Shown here: positions 53,066 through 63,089 of the stretch, in pieces
Position numbering within the stretch: the first letter of the stretch is position 1
How the letters are laid out: each line of letters begins with the position of its first letter
Assembly (NCBI RefSeq): GCF_900104485.1
Contig: NZ_FMXQ01000006.1
Location: 186,001 to 250,000 of the forward strand
Direction of reading: 5' to 3'
Source: Bauldia litoralis
GTDB lineage: Bacteria > Pseudomonadota > Alphaproteobacteria > Rhizobiales > Kaistiaceae
Length of the DNA stretch: 64,000 nt
Position numbers and translations under genes: made by a program
The notes under the pieces: generated by a model
The model's input: the letters and a program-made list of their open reading frames with translations, nothing else
The model's database searches: none
Told to the model about the DNA's origin: nothing

Positions 53066-53222
53066 CGGTTTCCTCCCGTTTGAAGCGTGTGACTGCTGGC
53101 TTGCGAGGAGCGACGGTGCCCTGCGCGGGCGTGCCGGCGATCCTGCCGGTGCGTCTGCCCGTGGTCGACTTTTTCTCCCGCTCCTCCCGCCCTGGCCAAA
53201 GTGGTTGACCCGGCATCCGTTT

Positions 53223-53248
53223 CGTTCGAATATCGAACGGTCGTTCGT
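53223..53248. promoter_or_regulatory. IclR/PobR-type operator with three half-sites
   Basis: CGTTCGA (53223-53229) and TCGAACG (53233-53239) form a perfect palindrome around ATA. A third half-site, GTTCGT (53243-53248), follows in direct orientation about 10 bases on, directly before the regulator's ATG. A palindrome plus a third direct copy is the arrangement known for PcaU/PobR-type regulators. It lies in the 184-base divergent region of regulator and operon. Confidence 0.75.
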
Positions 53249-53249
53249 T

Positions 53250-54092
53250 ATGCGACCATCATTGTTTGGGATCGAACCAGTGTCAACGGCCCACCATCCC
53301 GTTGGCGGGAAAGCCCCGGCGGCTTCCCGCGTCGACGTCGACAAGGAATTCATGACGACGCTGGCCAAGGGGCTGGCGGTGCTGGCGTCTTTCGGCGAGA
53401 TGCGGCAAGCGATGACGTTGTCCGAAGCAGCGGAAGTGACCGGTCTGTCGCGGGCGGCGGCGCGTCGGGTCCTGCTGACGCTTGCGGAACTTGGATACGT
53501 CGCCCAGGACGGCCGTCGTTTCTCGCTCGCCCCGCGCATCCTCGAACTCGGCTTCGCCTATCTCACCACCCAGTCATGGATCGACCGGGCGGAGCCGTTG
53601 ATGAAGGAACTCAGCCACTCCCTGCAGGAATCCTGTTCGGCGGCGATCCTCCAGGGCACGGAGATCGTCTATGTCGCGCGGATGCCGGCGCCGCATCGGA
53701 TCATGTCGACGACCATCGCCGTTGGCACCCGGCTTCCCGCCTTCTTCACCTCGCTCGGCCGCATCCAGCTGGGGTTCCTGAACGATGTGGTGTTGAGCCA
53801 GGCGATCGAGGGACTGGACCTCAAGGCCTATACCCCGCAGACGATCGTCGACCGCGCGGCGTTGCACCGGCGGGTTCTCGCCGATCGCGAGCAGGGCTAT
53901 TCCCTCGTCGATGAAGAACTCGAGAAAGGGCTTCGCTCGCTGGCGGTGCCGATCGTCACGCGCAGCGGTGTCAATGTCGCGGCGATCAACCTTTCGGCGC
54001 ATTCGAGCCGGGCCAGCGGCGGCGAACTCCGCGAGCGGTTCCTCCCTGAATTGCGTGAGGTCGCCCATCAAATTTCGCGATCTCTTCCCTGA
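53250..54092 (+). CDS. IclR-family regulator (PcaR/PobR type)
   Basis: A 280-residue regulator. An N-terminal winged helix-turn-helix follows the family-typical FMTTLAKGLAVLASFG (about residues 34-49), with LSEAAEVTGLSRAAARRVLL as recognition region. The effector domain contains AILQGTEIVYVARMPAPHRI, AVGTRLPAFFTSLGRI and DEELEKGLRSLAVPIVTRSG. This matches the PcaR/PcaU/PobR subgroup that responds to protocatechuate-pathway compounds. The ATG at 53250 was taken; an ATG at 53352 with AAGGAA upstream is a real alternative. It is divergent from the aromatic operon, with its probable operator directly before it. Confidence 0.9.
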   Translation: MRPSLFGIEPVSTAHHPVGGKAPAASRVDVDKEFMTTLAKGLAVLASFGEMRQAMTLSEAAEVTGLSRAAARRVLLTLAELGYVAQDGRRFSLAPRILELGFAYLTTQSWIDRAEPLMKELSHSLQESCSAAILQGTEIVYVARMPAPHRIMSTTIAVGTRLPAFFTSLGRIQLGFLNDVVLSQAIEGLDLKAYTPQTIVDRAALHRRVLADREQGYSLVDEELEKGLRSLAVPIVTRSGVNVAAINLSAHSSRASGGELRERFLPELREVAHQISRSLP

Positions 54093-54155
54093 TCGCTTCG
54101 CATTTGGGGCAGACTGCGGCATTGTCGCAGCCATGTCCGGACCGGGGCGAAGGGC

Positions 54156-55685
54156 ATGTCGGGTCAGATCCACGATCTAGCAATCATCGGCGGTGGCATC
54201 ACCGGCTGCAGCATTGCGCGCGATGCAGCCGGACGCGGCCTGTCCGTCTTCCTGTGCGACCAGGCCGATCTTGCCGGGGCCGGCTCGTCGGCGTCGATGA
54301 AACTGGTCGATGGCGGGCTACACCACGTCGACCAACTGGCGCTCGGGTCGCTCCGGGAAGGGCTGAAGGAGCGTGAAGTCCTCCTTCGCTCCGCGCCGCA
54401 TCTGGTTCGCCCGCTCCGGCTTCTCCTGCCGTATCGCAATCGGACGGTGCAAAAGACGATGCTCCGGGCCGCGATGTTCGCCTACGATCATCTCGCCGGG
54501 CGGCGTGCCTTTCCGCCGACGCGGATGCTCGACCGGTCGGATGGTGCCATTGGCGAGGTTCTCCGGGACGAATTCGCCGGGGCGGCGGAGTATTCGGACT
54601 GCCGGGTCGATGATGCACGACTGGTTGTCGCCAACGCGATGGACGCCCGCGGGCGGGGCGCAAGCATCAATCCCCGCCTGCGCTGCGTCATCGCCGAGCG
54701 GGACGGCAGGGCGTGGCGGCTATCGCTTGAGGCGAGCGACAGCGACCGGCGCTTCGTGGTCAGGGCACGGTCCCTGGTCAACGCCACGGGGCCTTGGACC
54801 GTCGACGTCCTGAACCACGTCATCGATGCCAGCCGATCGGTGCGGGTCCGTCTGGTCAAGTCGACCCATGTCGTCGTGCGCAGGCTTTTCGATCACGATC
54901 GCGCCTACGCCCTGCGGGCGACGGACAGGCGGATCGTCTTTGTCATCCCGCACGGCGACCACACGCTGATCGGCACGGCGGACGAAGATTTCCACGGCGA
55001 CCCGGGCAGCGTCGCGGCGGACAACGTCGAGATCGCCTACCTCCTGTCGACGGTCGGCGCCTACTTTCGCCAGCCGGTACTGGAGGATCAGATCGCCTGG
55101 TCGTGGGCGGGGGTGCGGGCGATCCGGGACGACGGGTCGGCGAAGCCGAGACCGAGCGACGGCGACGGGATCATCGAAGAGGACGGCGGCGAGGGCAGGG
55201 CGCCGCTGATCTCCGCCTATGGCGGCCGCATCACGACCAGCCGTCGTCTCGCGGAGCGCGTGGTCGACCAGATCGGAAAGACCCTGCCTGTCGGGAAGGC
55301 CTGGACGTCACAGGCGACGCTGCCGGGAGGCGGCTTCGAGGTGGACGGGATGACGTCGCTGGCCGGGGCGTTGAAGGCCGCCTATCCCTTCGTCGACGAT
55401 CCCTGGGCGCGGCGTCTGGTTGGATCGTATGGAACGCTTGCCCAGTCGATACTGTCCGGCGCACGAAGCCCTGGCGACCTCGGCCGGACCTTCGGTGCTG
55501 ACCTGACGGAGGCCGAGGCACGCTACCTCGTACGCGAGGAATGGGCGCGGACGGCCGAGGACGTCCTGTGGCGCCGGTCCAAGCTCGGCGCGCATTTCAG
55601 CGCGGCGGAAGCGGCAGCACTTGAGGATTGGCTCGCCGAACAGGGCCTCGGCGCATTGAGCGCGACCATCGCCGGCGCGCGGTAA
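54156..55685 (+). CDS. glpD: FAD-dependent glycerol-3-phosphate dehydrogenase-like protein
   Basis: A 509-residue flavoprotein of the GlpD/DAO family: FAD site DLAIIGGGITGCSIARDAAG (residues about 7-26), LVNATGPWTVDVLNH, FVIPHGDHTLIGTADEDFHG, and AYGGRITTSRRLAERVVDQI near residue 350. The normally conserved substrate-side segment 'S-x-L-I-H-G-G-L-R-Y-L' reads SMKLVDGGLHHVD, losing the His and Arg-Tyr. The reaction may therefore differ from glycerol-3-phosphate to dihydroxyacetone phosphate. The ATG at 54156 has AAGGG just before it. It follows the IclR gene in the same direction by 63 bases and converges on ugd. Confidence 0.8.
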   Translation: MSGQIHDLAIIGGGITGCSIARDAAGRGLSVFLCDQADLAGAGSSASMKLVDGGLHHVDQLALGSLREGLKEREVLLRSAPHLVRPLRLLLPYRNRTVQKTMLRAAMFAYDHLAGRRAFPPTRMLDRSDGAIGEVLRDEFAGAAEYSDCRVDDARLVVANAMDARGRGASINPRLRCVIAERDGRAWRLSLEASDSDRRFVVRARSLVNATGPWTVDVLNHVIDASRSVRVRLVKSTHVVVRRLFDHDRAYALRATDRRIVFVIPHGDHTLIGTADEDFHGDPGSVAADNVEIAYLLSTVGAYFRQPVLEDQIAWSWAGVRAIRDDGSAKPRPSDGDGIIEEDGGEGRAPLISAYGGRITTSRRLAERVVDQIGKTLPVGKAWTSQATLPGGGFEVDGMTSLAGALKAAYPFVDDPWARRLVGSYGTLAQSILSGARSPGDLGRTFGADLTEAEARYLVREEWARTAEDVLWRRSKLGAHFSAAEAAALEDWLAEQGLGALSATIAGAR

Positions 55686-55716
55686 CCCGCGCAGCCGGTC
55701 GATCGATGCGTCCTGT

Positions 55717-57048
55717 TCAGGATACCGCTTCGCCGCGGTCAAGGCGCGGGCGGCCGACCGAGCGATAGGTGAAGCCGTGGGCGTGGAGTTCCGACGGCGG
55801 GTAGATGTTGCGGAAATCGACCAGAAGCGGCTGTTTCATCACCGACTTGATCCGGGCGAAATCGAGCGCGCGGAACGATTCCCATTCGGTAACGATCACC
55901 AGTGCATCGGCACCGGTCGCGCAATCGTAGGCATCCTTGGCAAGGGTCACGCCGGGCAGCAGGGGCCTGGCGAATTCCATGCCCTGGGGGTCGTAGGCGC
56001 GGACACTTGCACCGGCCGCCTGCAGTGGCGGAATAAGGCTGAGCGACGGGGCCTCGCGCATGTCGTCGGTATTGGGCTTGAAGGTCAGTCCCAGCACGGC
56101 GATCGTCCGGCCTTCCAGCGAACCACCCAGCGCGTCGACAACCCGGTCTGCCATCCGGCTCTTGCGCGACTCGTTGATATCGCTGACCGCCGAGACGATG
56201 CGCAGGTCGGCGCCGGCCTCCTCGGCGGTGCGGATCAGCGCAAGCGTGTCCTTGGGGAAGCATGAGCCGCCAAAGCCCGGGCCGGCATGGAGAAACTTGG
56301 GGCCGATGCGGTTGTCGAGGCCGATCCCCCGGGCCACGTCCTGGACGTCGGCGCCGACCTTCTCGCACAGGTCAGCCATCTCGTTGATGAAGGTGATCTT
56401 GGTCGCGAGGAAGGCGTTGGCGGCGTACTTGACGAGTTCAGCGGTCCGCCGGTCGGTGAAGAGCAGCGGCGCCTGGTTGAGATAGAGGGGGCGATAAACC
56501 TCCTGCATCACTTCGCGGCCACGGGGATCGGTGGTGCCGACGACGATGCGGTTCGGGCGCTTGAAATCATCGATCGCAGCGCCTTCGCGCAGGAATTCCG
56601 GATTCGAGACGACGGCGAAATCGGCATCGGACCGCTCTTCCCGGATGATCGCCTCGATCTGGTCGCCGGTGCCGACGGGGACCGTCGACTTGGTGACGAT
56701 GACGGTGAAGCCGTCGAGTGCGGCGGCTATCAGGCGGGCGGCAGCGTGGACATAAGTAAGGTCGGCGTGGCCGTCGCCACGGCGCGATGGGGTGCCGACG
56801 GCGATGAAGACGGCATCCGCGCTGGCGACGGAGGCGGCGAGATCGGTGGTGAAGCGCAACCGGTCTTCGGCGACGTTGGATGCGACGATCCGGTCGAGCC
56901 CGGGCTCGTAGATCGGCATCTTGCCGGCCCCAAGCGAACGGATGCGGTCTTCGTTGTTGTCGACACAGGTGACCACGTGACCGAAATCGGCGAAACACGC
57001 CCCCGAAACCAGTCCGACGTAACCCGCGCCGATCATTGTGAGGCGCAT
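55717..57048 (-). CDS. ugd: UDP-glucose 6-dehydrogenase
   Basis: A 443-residue NAD-dependent enzyme that oxidises UDP-glucose to UDP-glucuronate for surface polysaccharides. The N-terminal Rossmann motif is MIGAGYVGLVSGACFADFGH, then KSTVPVGTGDQIE and SNPEFLREGAAIDDF. The catalytic cysteine is in GPGFGGSCFPKDT (near residue 261), and the C-terminal UDP-binding domain has VLGLTFKPNTDDMREAPSL. Length and motifs are standard. It stands alone, convergent with the GlpD gene. Confidence 0.95.
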   Translation of the reverse strand: MRLTMIGAGYVGLVSGACFADFGHVVTCVDNNEDRIRSLGAGKMPIYEPGLDRIVASNVAEDRLRFTTDLAASVASADAVFIAVGTPSRRGDGHADLTYVHAAARLIAAALDGFTVIVTKSTVPVGTGDQIEAIIREERSDADFAVVSNPEFLREGAAIDDFKRPNRIVVGTTDPRGREVMQEVYRPLYLNQAPLLFTDRRTAELVKYAANAFLATKITFINEMADLCEKVGADVQDVARGIGLDNRIGPKFLHAGPGFGGSCFPKDTLALIRTAEEAGADLRIVSAVSDINESRKSRMADRVVDALGGSLEGRTIAVLGLTFKPNTDDMREAPSLSLIPPLQAAGASVRAYDPQGMEFARPLLPGVTLAKDAYDCATGADALVIVTEWESFRALDFARIKSVMKQPLLVDFRNIYPPSELHAHGFTYRSVGRPRLDRGEAVS

Positions 57049-57208
57049 CGCGATAATCCCTGTGCCGGTGTTTTTCGAGCCGGTTCGCTAGCACGGGGAA
57101 GGGGATGACGCCAGACGGTCACATTGCCCCGGAGTAGCCTTCTCCTTGCCGGATTCCCGTGTTACGAGGCGGTTTAACCAATCGTCACGGGAATCAGTCA
57201 ACGGGCCC

Positions 57209-57607
57209 ATGAAGCGCATATTGCTCTTTGCCGCACTGGCTTCGACACTCGGCATCCTGCCGGCAAACGCCGAGCGGATTTCCAATCCGGTGGCAGTCTT
57301 TTCCGGCCTCGACAAGATCACCGGTCGGATCATCTCCTTCGATGTCTACATCGACGAAACGGTTCAGTTCGGCGCGCTGCAGGTGACGCCGCGGGTATGC
57401 TACTCGCGGCCGCCAACGGAAGCGCCCCTGACCGACGCCTTTGTCGAGGTCGACGAGATCACCCTCGACCGCAAGGTCCGGCGCATCTTCGGCGGTTGGA
57501 TGTTCGCGGCAAGCCCCGGCCTGCACGCCGTCGATCACGCGGTTTATGACGTGTGGCTGGCCGACTGCAAGCAGTCCTCTGAAGTCGCGCCCCCGTCCCA
57601 GCGATAG
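57209..57607 (+). CDS. DUF2155-domain periplasmic protein
   Basis: A 132-residue exported protein. The signal peptide [20 protein letters not shown] is followed by the DUF2155 core: [37 protein letters not shown], then AFVEVDEI and [20 protein letters not shown], with [10 protein letters not shown] near the end and two cysteines. The family is characteristic of alphaproteobacteria and usually sits beside aat and accC, as here. Its function is unknown. The ATG at 57209 starts the signal peptide; an upstream frame from 57146 is not needed. The last 64 bases overlap the convergent aat gene. Confidence 0.88.
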   Translation: MKRILLFAALASTLGILPANAERISNPVAVFSGLDKITGRIISFDVYIDETVQFGALQVTPRVCYSRPPTEAPLTDAFVEVDEITLDRKVRRIFGGWMFAASPGLHAVDHAVYDVWLADCKQSSEVAPPSQR

Positions 57608-58198
57608 AAGTCGGCGTTGTTGTCGATCGCCGCTTCGAGCAACTTCTGATAGTCGAAGCGGTCGACCTCGATCGCACCGAACTGTTTCAGGTGGCGGGTG
57701 GTGAACTGGGTGTCGAGCAGGGCAAAGCCGCCGGCGTTCAATCGTGCGACGAGATGGACAAGCGCGACCTTCGAGGCATCGCGCGCCCGACTGAACATGC
57801 TTTCACCGAAAAAGGCCGCGCCGAGACGAACGCCGTAGAGTCCGCCAACCAGCTTCCCGTCGCGCCATGCCTCCACCGTGTGGCAATGACCCATCTCGAA
57901 GAGTTCGAAATACAAACGGCGAATGCGCTGGTTGATCCAGGTCTTGGCTCGCCCCTCCGAGGCGGCGGCGCAGCCGTCGATCACGGCCTCGAAATCGGTA
58001 TCGACGCGGACGTCGAAGACGTTCTGCCGAACCGTCCGCTTCAGGCGACGGGCAATGTGAAAACGGTCAAGCGGGAGGATGCCGCGCATCTCCGGCTCGA
58101 TCCAGTGCAGGCCGACGTCGTCAGCCGACTCCGCCATCGGGAAGATGCCGACGGCGTAAGCCTTCAGCAGAACCTGAGGCGTGATCTCAAGAAGGATG

Positions 58199-58215
<17 letters not shown>
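57544..58215 (-). CDS. aat: Leucyl/phenylalanyl-tRNA-protein transferase
   Basis: A 223-residue enzyme that transfers Leu or Phe from tRNA to proteins with N-terminal Arg or Lys, marking them for ClpAP (N-end rule). Conserved segments are [52 protein letters not shown], then [20 protein letters not shown] and [19 protein letters not shown]. The C-terminal 25 residues overlap DUF2155 on the other strand. It overlaps accC by 17 bases and ends the housekeeping run. Confidence 0.95.
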
Positions 58216-59574
<1,359 letters not shown>

Positions 59575-59578
<4 letters not shown>

Positions 59579-60036
59579 TCGATGATCATCAGCGGCTCGC
59601 CATACTCGACCGGCTGGCCGTCCTCCACCAGGATACGGGTCACCGTGCCGGAGCGCGTCGCCGGTATCTGGTTCATCGTCTTCATCGCCTCGACGATCAT
59701 GACGGTCTGGCCCTCCCGAACCGATTCGCCGATATCCACATACGGCCGGGCGCCGGGCTCGGAGCTGAGATAGGCGGTGCCGACCATCGGCGACAGGAGC
59801 GCACCGGGATTGGCGGCCGGGTCGTCCGGCGCCGCGGCGGGCTGACGGTGCGACGGCTCCGCAGGCGCGGGGGCTGCCGCCGCAGGAGCCACAGCCGTGA
59901 CCGGGGCCGGGCTGCGGGCGACGCGGATCCTCATATCACCGTCCTCGAGCTCGATCTCGGTCAGATCGGTCTCCGTGAGCAGCTTCGAGAGCTCGCGGAT
60001 AAGGTCGTGGTCGACGATTTTCTTCTTGTCGTTCAT
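59575..60036 (-). CDS. accB: Acetyl-CoA carboxylase, biotin carboxyl carrier protein
   Basis: A 153-residue carrier protein: an N-terminal dimer-type region ([20 protein letters not shown]), an Ala/Pro-rich linker near 55-75, and the biotinyl domain with the biotin lysine in [10 protein letters not shown] (near residue 118). The usual V-[IV]-E-A-M-K-[ML]-M motif has Thr before Met. It starts 9 bases after the aroQ stop and overlaps accC. Confidence 0.96.
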
Positions 60037-60045
60037 GCGTCCTCT

Positions 60046-60492
60046 TTAGCTGCGCGCCGCGATCAGTTGTTTCATGGCCGACAGCGCGAGAATATAGCCA
60101 GCGGGGCCAAGCCCGCAGATCACGCCGGTGGCGACCGGCGAAACGTAAGAATGATGACGAAACGCCTCGCGGGCGAAAATGTTCGAAAGGTGCAGTTCGA
60201 TGACCGGCTTGCCGACTGCGCGTAGGGCGTCGTGGATTGCCACCGACGTGTGCGTGTAGGCGCCCGGGTTGATGACGATGCCTTCGGCGCCGTCGGCGGC
60301 TTCCTGAATCCAGTCGACCAGGACGCCTTCGTGATTGGTCTGGCGGAAATCGACCGTAAGGTCCGACTCAACGCCCGCCTTGCGGCATTCCTCGCCGATT
60401 TCGGCCAGGCCCTTGCCGCCATAGATGCCCGGCTCGCGCTGCCCGAGCATATTGAGGTTGGGTCCATTAAGGACGAAGACGGTGCCCGTCAT
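60046..60492 (-). CDS. aroQ: 3-dehydroquinate dehydratase, type II
   Basis: A 148-residue dodecameric-type dehydroquinase of the shikimate pathway: [21 protein letters not shown] with the catalytic Tyr, then the loop [32 protein letters not shown] and [17 protein letters not shown] with the catalytic His. The start is the ATG at 60492; a longer frame upstream lacks coding character. The aroQ-accB-accC-aat order is typical of Rhizobiales. Confidence 0.96.
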   Translation of the reverse strand: MTGTVFVLNGPNLNMLGQREPGIYGGKGLAEIGEECRKAGVESDLTVDFRQTNHEGVLVDWIQEAADGAEGIVINPGAYTHTSVAIHDALRAVGKPVIELHLSNIFAREAFRHHSYVSPVATGVICGLGPAGYILALSAMKQLIAARS

Positions 60493-60630
60493 CGAATCGT
60501 CACTTCCACCACGCGGCCAGGCGGCGACCGCCCGGATTTGCGCCGTTATAGGGGGTAGCTGCGACGAGGGAAAGGGCCGCGAGCCAGGTCGCGGCACCTG
60601 TGGATTGATGCCTGGGCGGCTGCTCGGCGG

Positions 60631-61515
60631 CTAGCAGACTGCCTCGTCGGCGCAATTGGCCCGGGCTGTCGCCACCTTTGTCTTCAGCGCGTCGAAGCCG
60701 ACGGCGCCGATGACGACTTCGCTATTGGTGACGTAGGAAGGCGTGCCGGTCAGGGCCAATTCCGAAGCAAGCGCATAGACTTCGGTGATGGTCGCCATCA
60801 CCTCGTCGCTGTCCATCTCGGCCTTGAGCGCGTCCCTGTCGAGACCCATTTCTTCCGCTACCGCGAGCGCAACATCGCCGTTCACCTGGCCGGCCTGGTC
60901 GAGCAGAGCGTTGTGGAACTCCTCGCTCTTGTCGGGAGCGACCAGCTTGACGGCGATCGAAACCCGCGCCGCATCGACGGAGCCTTCGCCGAGAACGGGG
61001 AACTCCTTGAGAACGACTCGCAGGTCGGGATCCTGTTCGATCAACCGATGCATGTCCTCCTGCGCGCGCCGGCAGTAGCCGCAATTGTAGTCGAAGAACT
61101 CGACCAGCGTGGTCTTGCCCTCGGGATTGCCGATCACGACCTGGCGTTCGGAGGAAAAGAGCAGGTCCTTGTTGCTGGTGATAGCCGAGACCTGGGCCTG
61201 CGCGGCCTGCTGGTCTTCCTTCACCTGAAGCGCTTCCATTGCGTCGCGGATGATCTCGGGGTTTTCGATCAGATGGCTGCGGACCATCGAGGCGACCTCG
61301 GTGCGCTGGGTATCGTTCAGGCCCGCGACAACGGTGGTCTCGGAGGCTCCGGCCGGCGCAAGGATGTCCGGGTTGGCGGCGAGGTAATCCTTGACCGCCG
61401 TTTCGGTGACGGCGGCACTCGGTCCGCGACCGGCAACCTCGACGCCGATGAGATAGCCTGCGGCCCCGATGACAATCGCCCCGATGGCTGCGATGGCGAT
61501 ATTCTTCTGGTTCAT
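60631..61515 (-). CDS. DsbA/Com1-family thiol oxidoreductase
   Basis: A 294-residue periplasmic protein with an uncleaved or cleavable N-terminal hydrophobic segment (IAIAAIGAIVIGAAGYLIGV). After about 110 residues of helical linker, including a 'DYLAANPDIL' and 'SHLIENPEIIRDAME' repeat, comes a thioredoxin-fold domain with active site FFDYNCGYCRRAQ (near residue 155) and cis-Pro in TGTPSYV. It likely makes or rearranges disulfides in exported proteins. It is followed by aroQ after 138 bases and preceded by the M48 protease gene by 32 bases. Confidence 0.9.
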   Translation of the reverse strand: MNQKNIAIAAIGAIVIGAAGYLIGVEVAGRGPSAAVTETAVKDYLAANPDILAPAGASETTVVAGLNDTQRTEVASMVRSHLIENPEIIRDAMEALQVKEDQQAAQAQVSAITSNKDLLFSSERQVVIGNPEGKTTLVEFFDYNCGYCRRAQEDMHRLIEQDPDLRVVLKEFPVLGEGSVDAARVSIAVKLVAPDKSEEFHNALLDQAGQVNGDVALAVAEEMGLDRDALKAEMDSDEVMATITEVYALASELALTGTPSYVTNSEVVIGAVGFDALKTKVATARANCADEAVC

Positions 61516-61547
61516 GTCTGGGCTCCGGATGGGCGGCCGACCAACGG

Positions 61548-63011
61548 TCAGCGGGAACTGGGCGGTCTATAAGTCAAAATGTCATCTGCGCGAAGCCAGG
61601 CGGGCGTCCCGGTCTTCAATCTTTCTTGAGCGCGGCGGGCGTGAATCTTGGCCTCGCCGAAATTGCCGAGGACGAAAAGCCCTTCGGCGGTGGCAAGTTC
61701 TGCCCTCGGAAGGTTGTCGATCAGGGCAAAGCCGCGGGCGAGGGTTCGCCAGCCAACCGGCACGTCCGGATCCATCTGCAGTCCGACGGTCAGGTTCTTG
61801 ACCGCCAGCTCGATATTGTCCCGGCGCTCGGTCGCGACCAGCGCCTGGCCGTAGAGGATACGCAGGAGCCCGGAGGTGGGCCGGAGAGCGACCGCCTCGG
61901 CCAGCGGCGCGACGGCGTTGGTCGGTCTGCCGCCCTCAAGCAGCGCCTGGCCCTTCAATTCCCAGAAGAAGGGATTGTCGGGGTCGGCCCGGATCAGTTC
62001 GTCGATGCGCTTGATCGCCGGGTCCAGCGCGCCGGACCGATAAGCGGCGATCGCCCGGGCATAGCGGGCGGGGAGACTGTTGTCGGACTGCGGATAGCGC
62101 CGGCCGACCTGCTGCGGGGTCAGCGTGAAACCGGCGAGCTTGGCGCGGACGAGATCGTGGCGCTGCTGGAGGTCGGCCGAATCCTTTTTTCCCTGGAACT
62201 TGCTGGCGCTCGCCAGTGCCGCGACCGTCCGGACGCGATCGGCGGGCAGGGGATGGGACTGGACATAGGGATCGGCACCACGCGCCGACAACAGGACCTG
62301 GTTCGCCAGTCGCTCCAGCACGGTGACCATGCCCTGGCCGGATTGCCCGGTGGCGGCGAGGTAATCCATTGCGGTGCGGTCGGCGGCAGCTTCCTGGGCA
62401 CGGGCATAGGCGAGCACGTTGCGCTGGGCCGCGTGCATCGAGCCGGCGACAATGCCGGGGCCGGCCTGGCCCAGTCCCTTGAGACCGGCCGAAGAACCGG
62501 CGATCACCGCGCCGACGCCAAGCATCGCGCCGATCAGGGCGGCGGTCGTGGAATTGGCGATGGAATTGCGGATGCCGGCAAGGTCGCCATGGGCGAGATG
62601 CGCCGCTTCATGGGCGAGGACGCCGATCACCTCGTTCGGTGTCTCGGCGGTCATGATCGCCCCGGTATTGATGAACATGCGGGACGCATCCGCGACGAAG
62701 GCGTTGAAGCGGTCGTCCGGGACAAGGAAGATCTGGACGTCTCTGCCCTGGATGCCGGCGGCCTTGAAGAGCGGCGCGGCGTAGTCCTGGATCAGGGCCT
62801 CGGTTTCGGCGTCGCGAACAATATTGACGTTGGCGGCGACGGCGACCTGCGGGGGGATCGCGAAGGACGCCGCCAGGCCGGCCGCGAGCGCCCGCCCGAC
62901 CCATCGGCGGCCGACGGTTGGCCGGACTTTCCAAGCCGTGTCCGGGCTGCTAGGCACGCTCGTCGCTGGCATGGGCGGTGTCGCTCCGTCTCGCACTCGC
63001 GGTCGCGCCAT
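61548..63011 (-). CDS. M48-family metalloprotease with TPR repeats (BepA-like)
   Basis: A 487-residue exported protease. A signal segment lies near residues 40-60 (ALAAGLAASFAIPPQVAVA). The zinc motif is LAHEAAHLAHGD near residue 133, with the third ligand expected in QEAAADRTAMDYL (the E-x-x-x-D of M48). The C-terminal 190 residues carry tetratricopeptide repeats (ALLEGGRPTNAVAPLAEAVA and others). This layout is that of BepA/YfgC, which assists outer-membrane protein assembly and degrades misfolded ones. The ATG at 63011 has GGGAAGG immediately upstream; an ATG at 62972 is possible but without a ribosome site. It is divergent from the aminotransferase gene. Confidence 0.92.
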   Translation of the reverse strand: MARPRVRDGATPPMPATSVPSSPDTAWKVRPTVGRRWVGRALAAGLAASFAIPPQVAVAANVNIVRDAETEALIQDYAAPLFKAAGIQGRDVQIFLVPDDRFNAFVADASRMFINTGAIMTAETPNEVIGVLAHEAAHLAHGDLAGIRNSIANSTTAALIGAMLGVGAVIAGSSAGLKGLGQAGPGIVAGSMHAAQRNVLAYARAQEAAADRTAMDYLAATGQSGQGMVTVLERLANQVLLSARGADPYVQSHPLPADRVRTVAALASASKFQGKKDSADLQQRHDLVRAKLAGFTLTPQQVGRRYPQSDNSLPARYARAIAAYRSGALDPAIKRIDELIRADPDNPFFWELKGQALLEGGRPTNAVAPLAEAVALRPTSGLLRILYGQALVATERRDNIELAVKNLTVGLQMDPDVPVGWRTLARGFALIDNLPRAELATAEGLFVLGNFGEAKIHARRAQERLKTGTPAWLRADDILTYRPPSSR

Positions 63012-63089
63012 GGCCTTCCCGGCGCGCTTCGAGCGCAAATGGCCGGAAAATAGGGCAACAGAAAGACGTTTGGCTTCAGGGAGAGCCGG

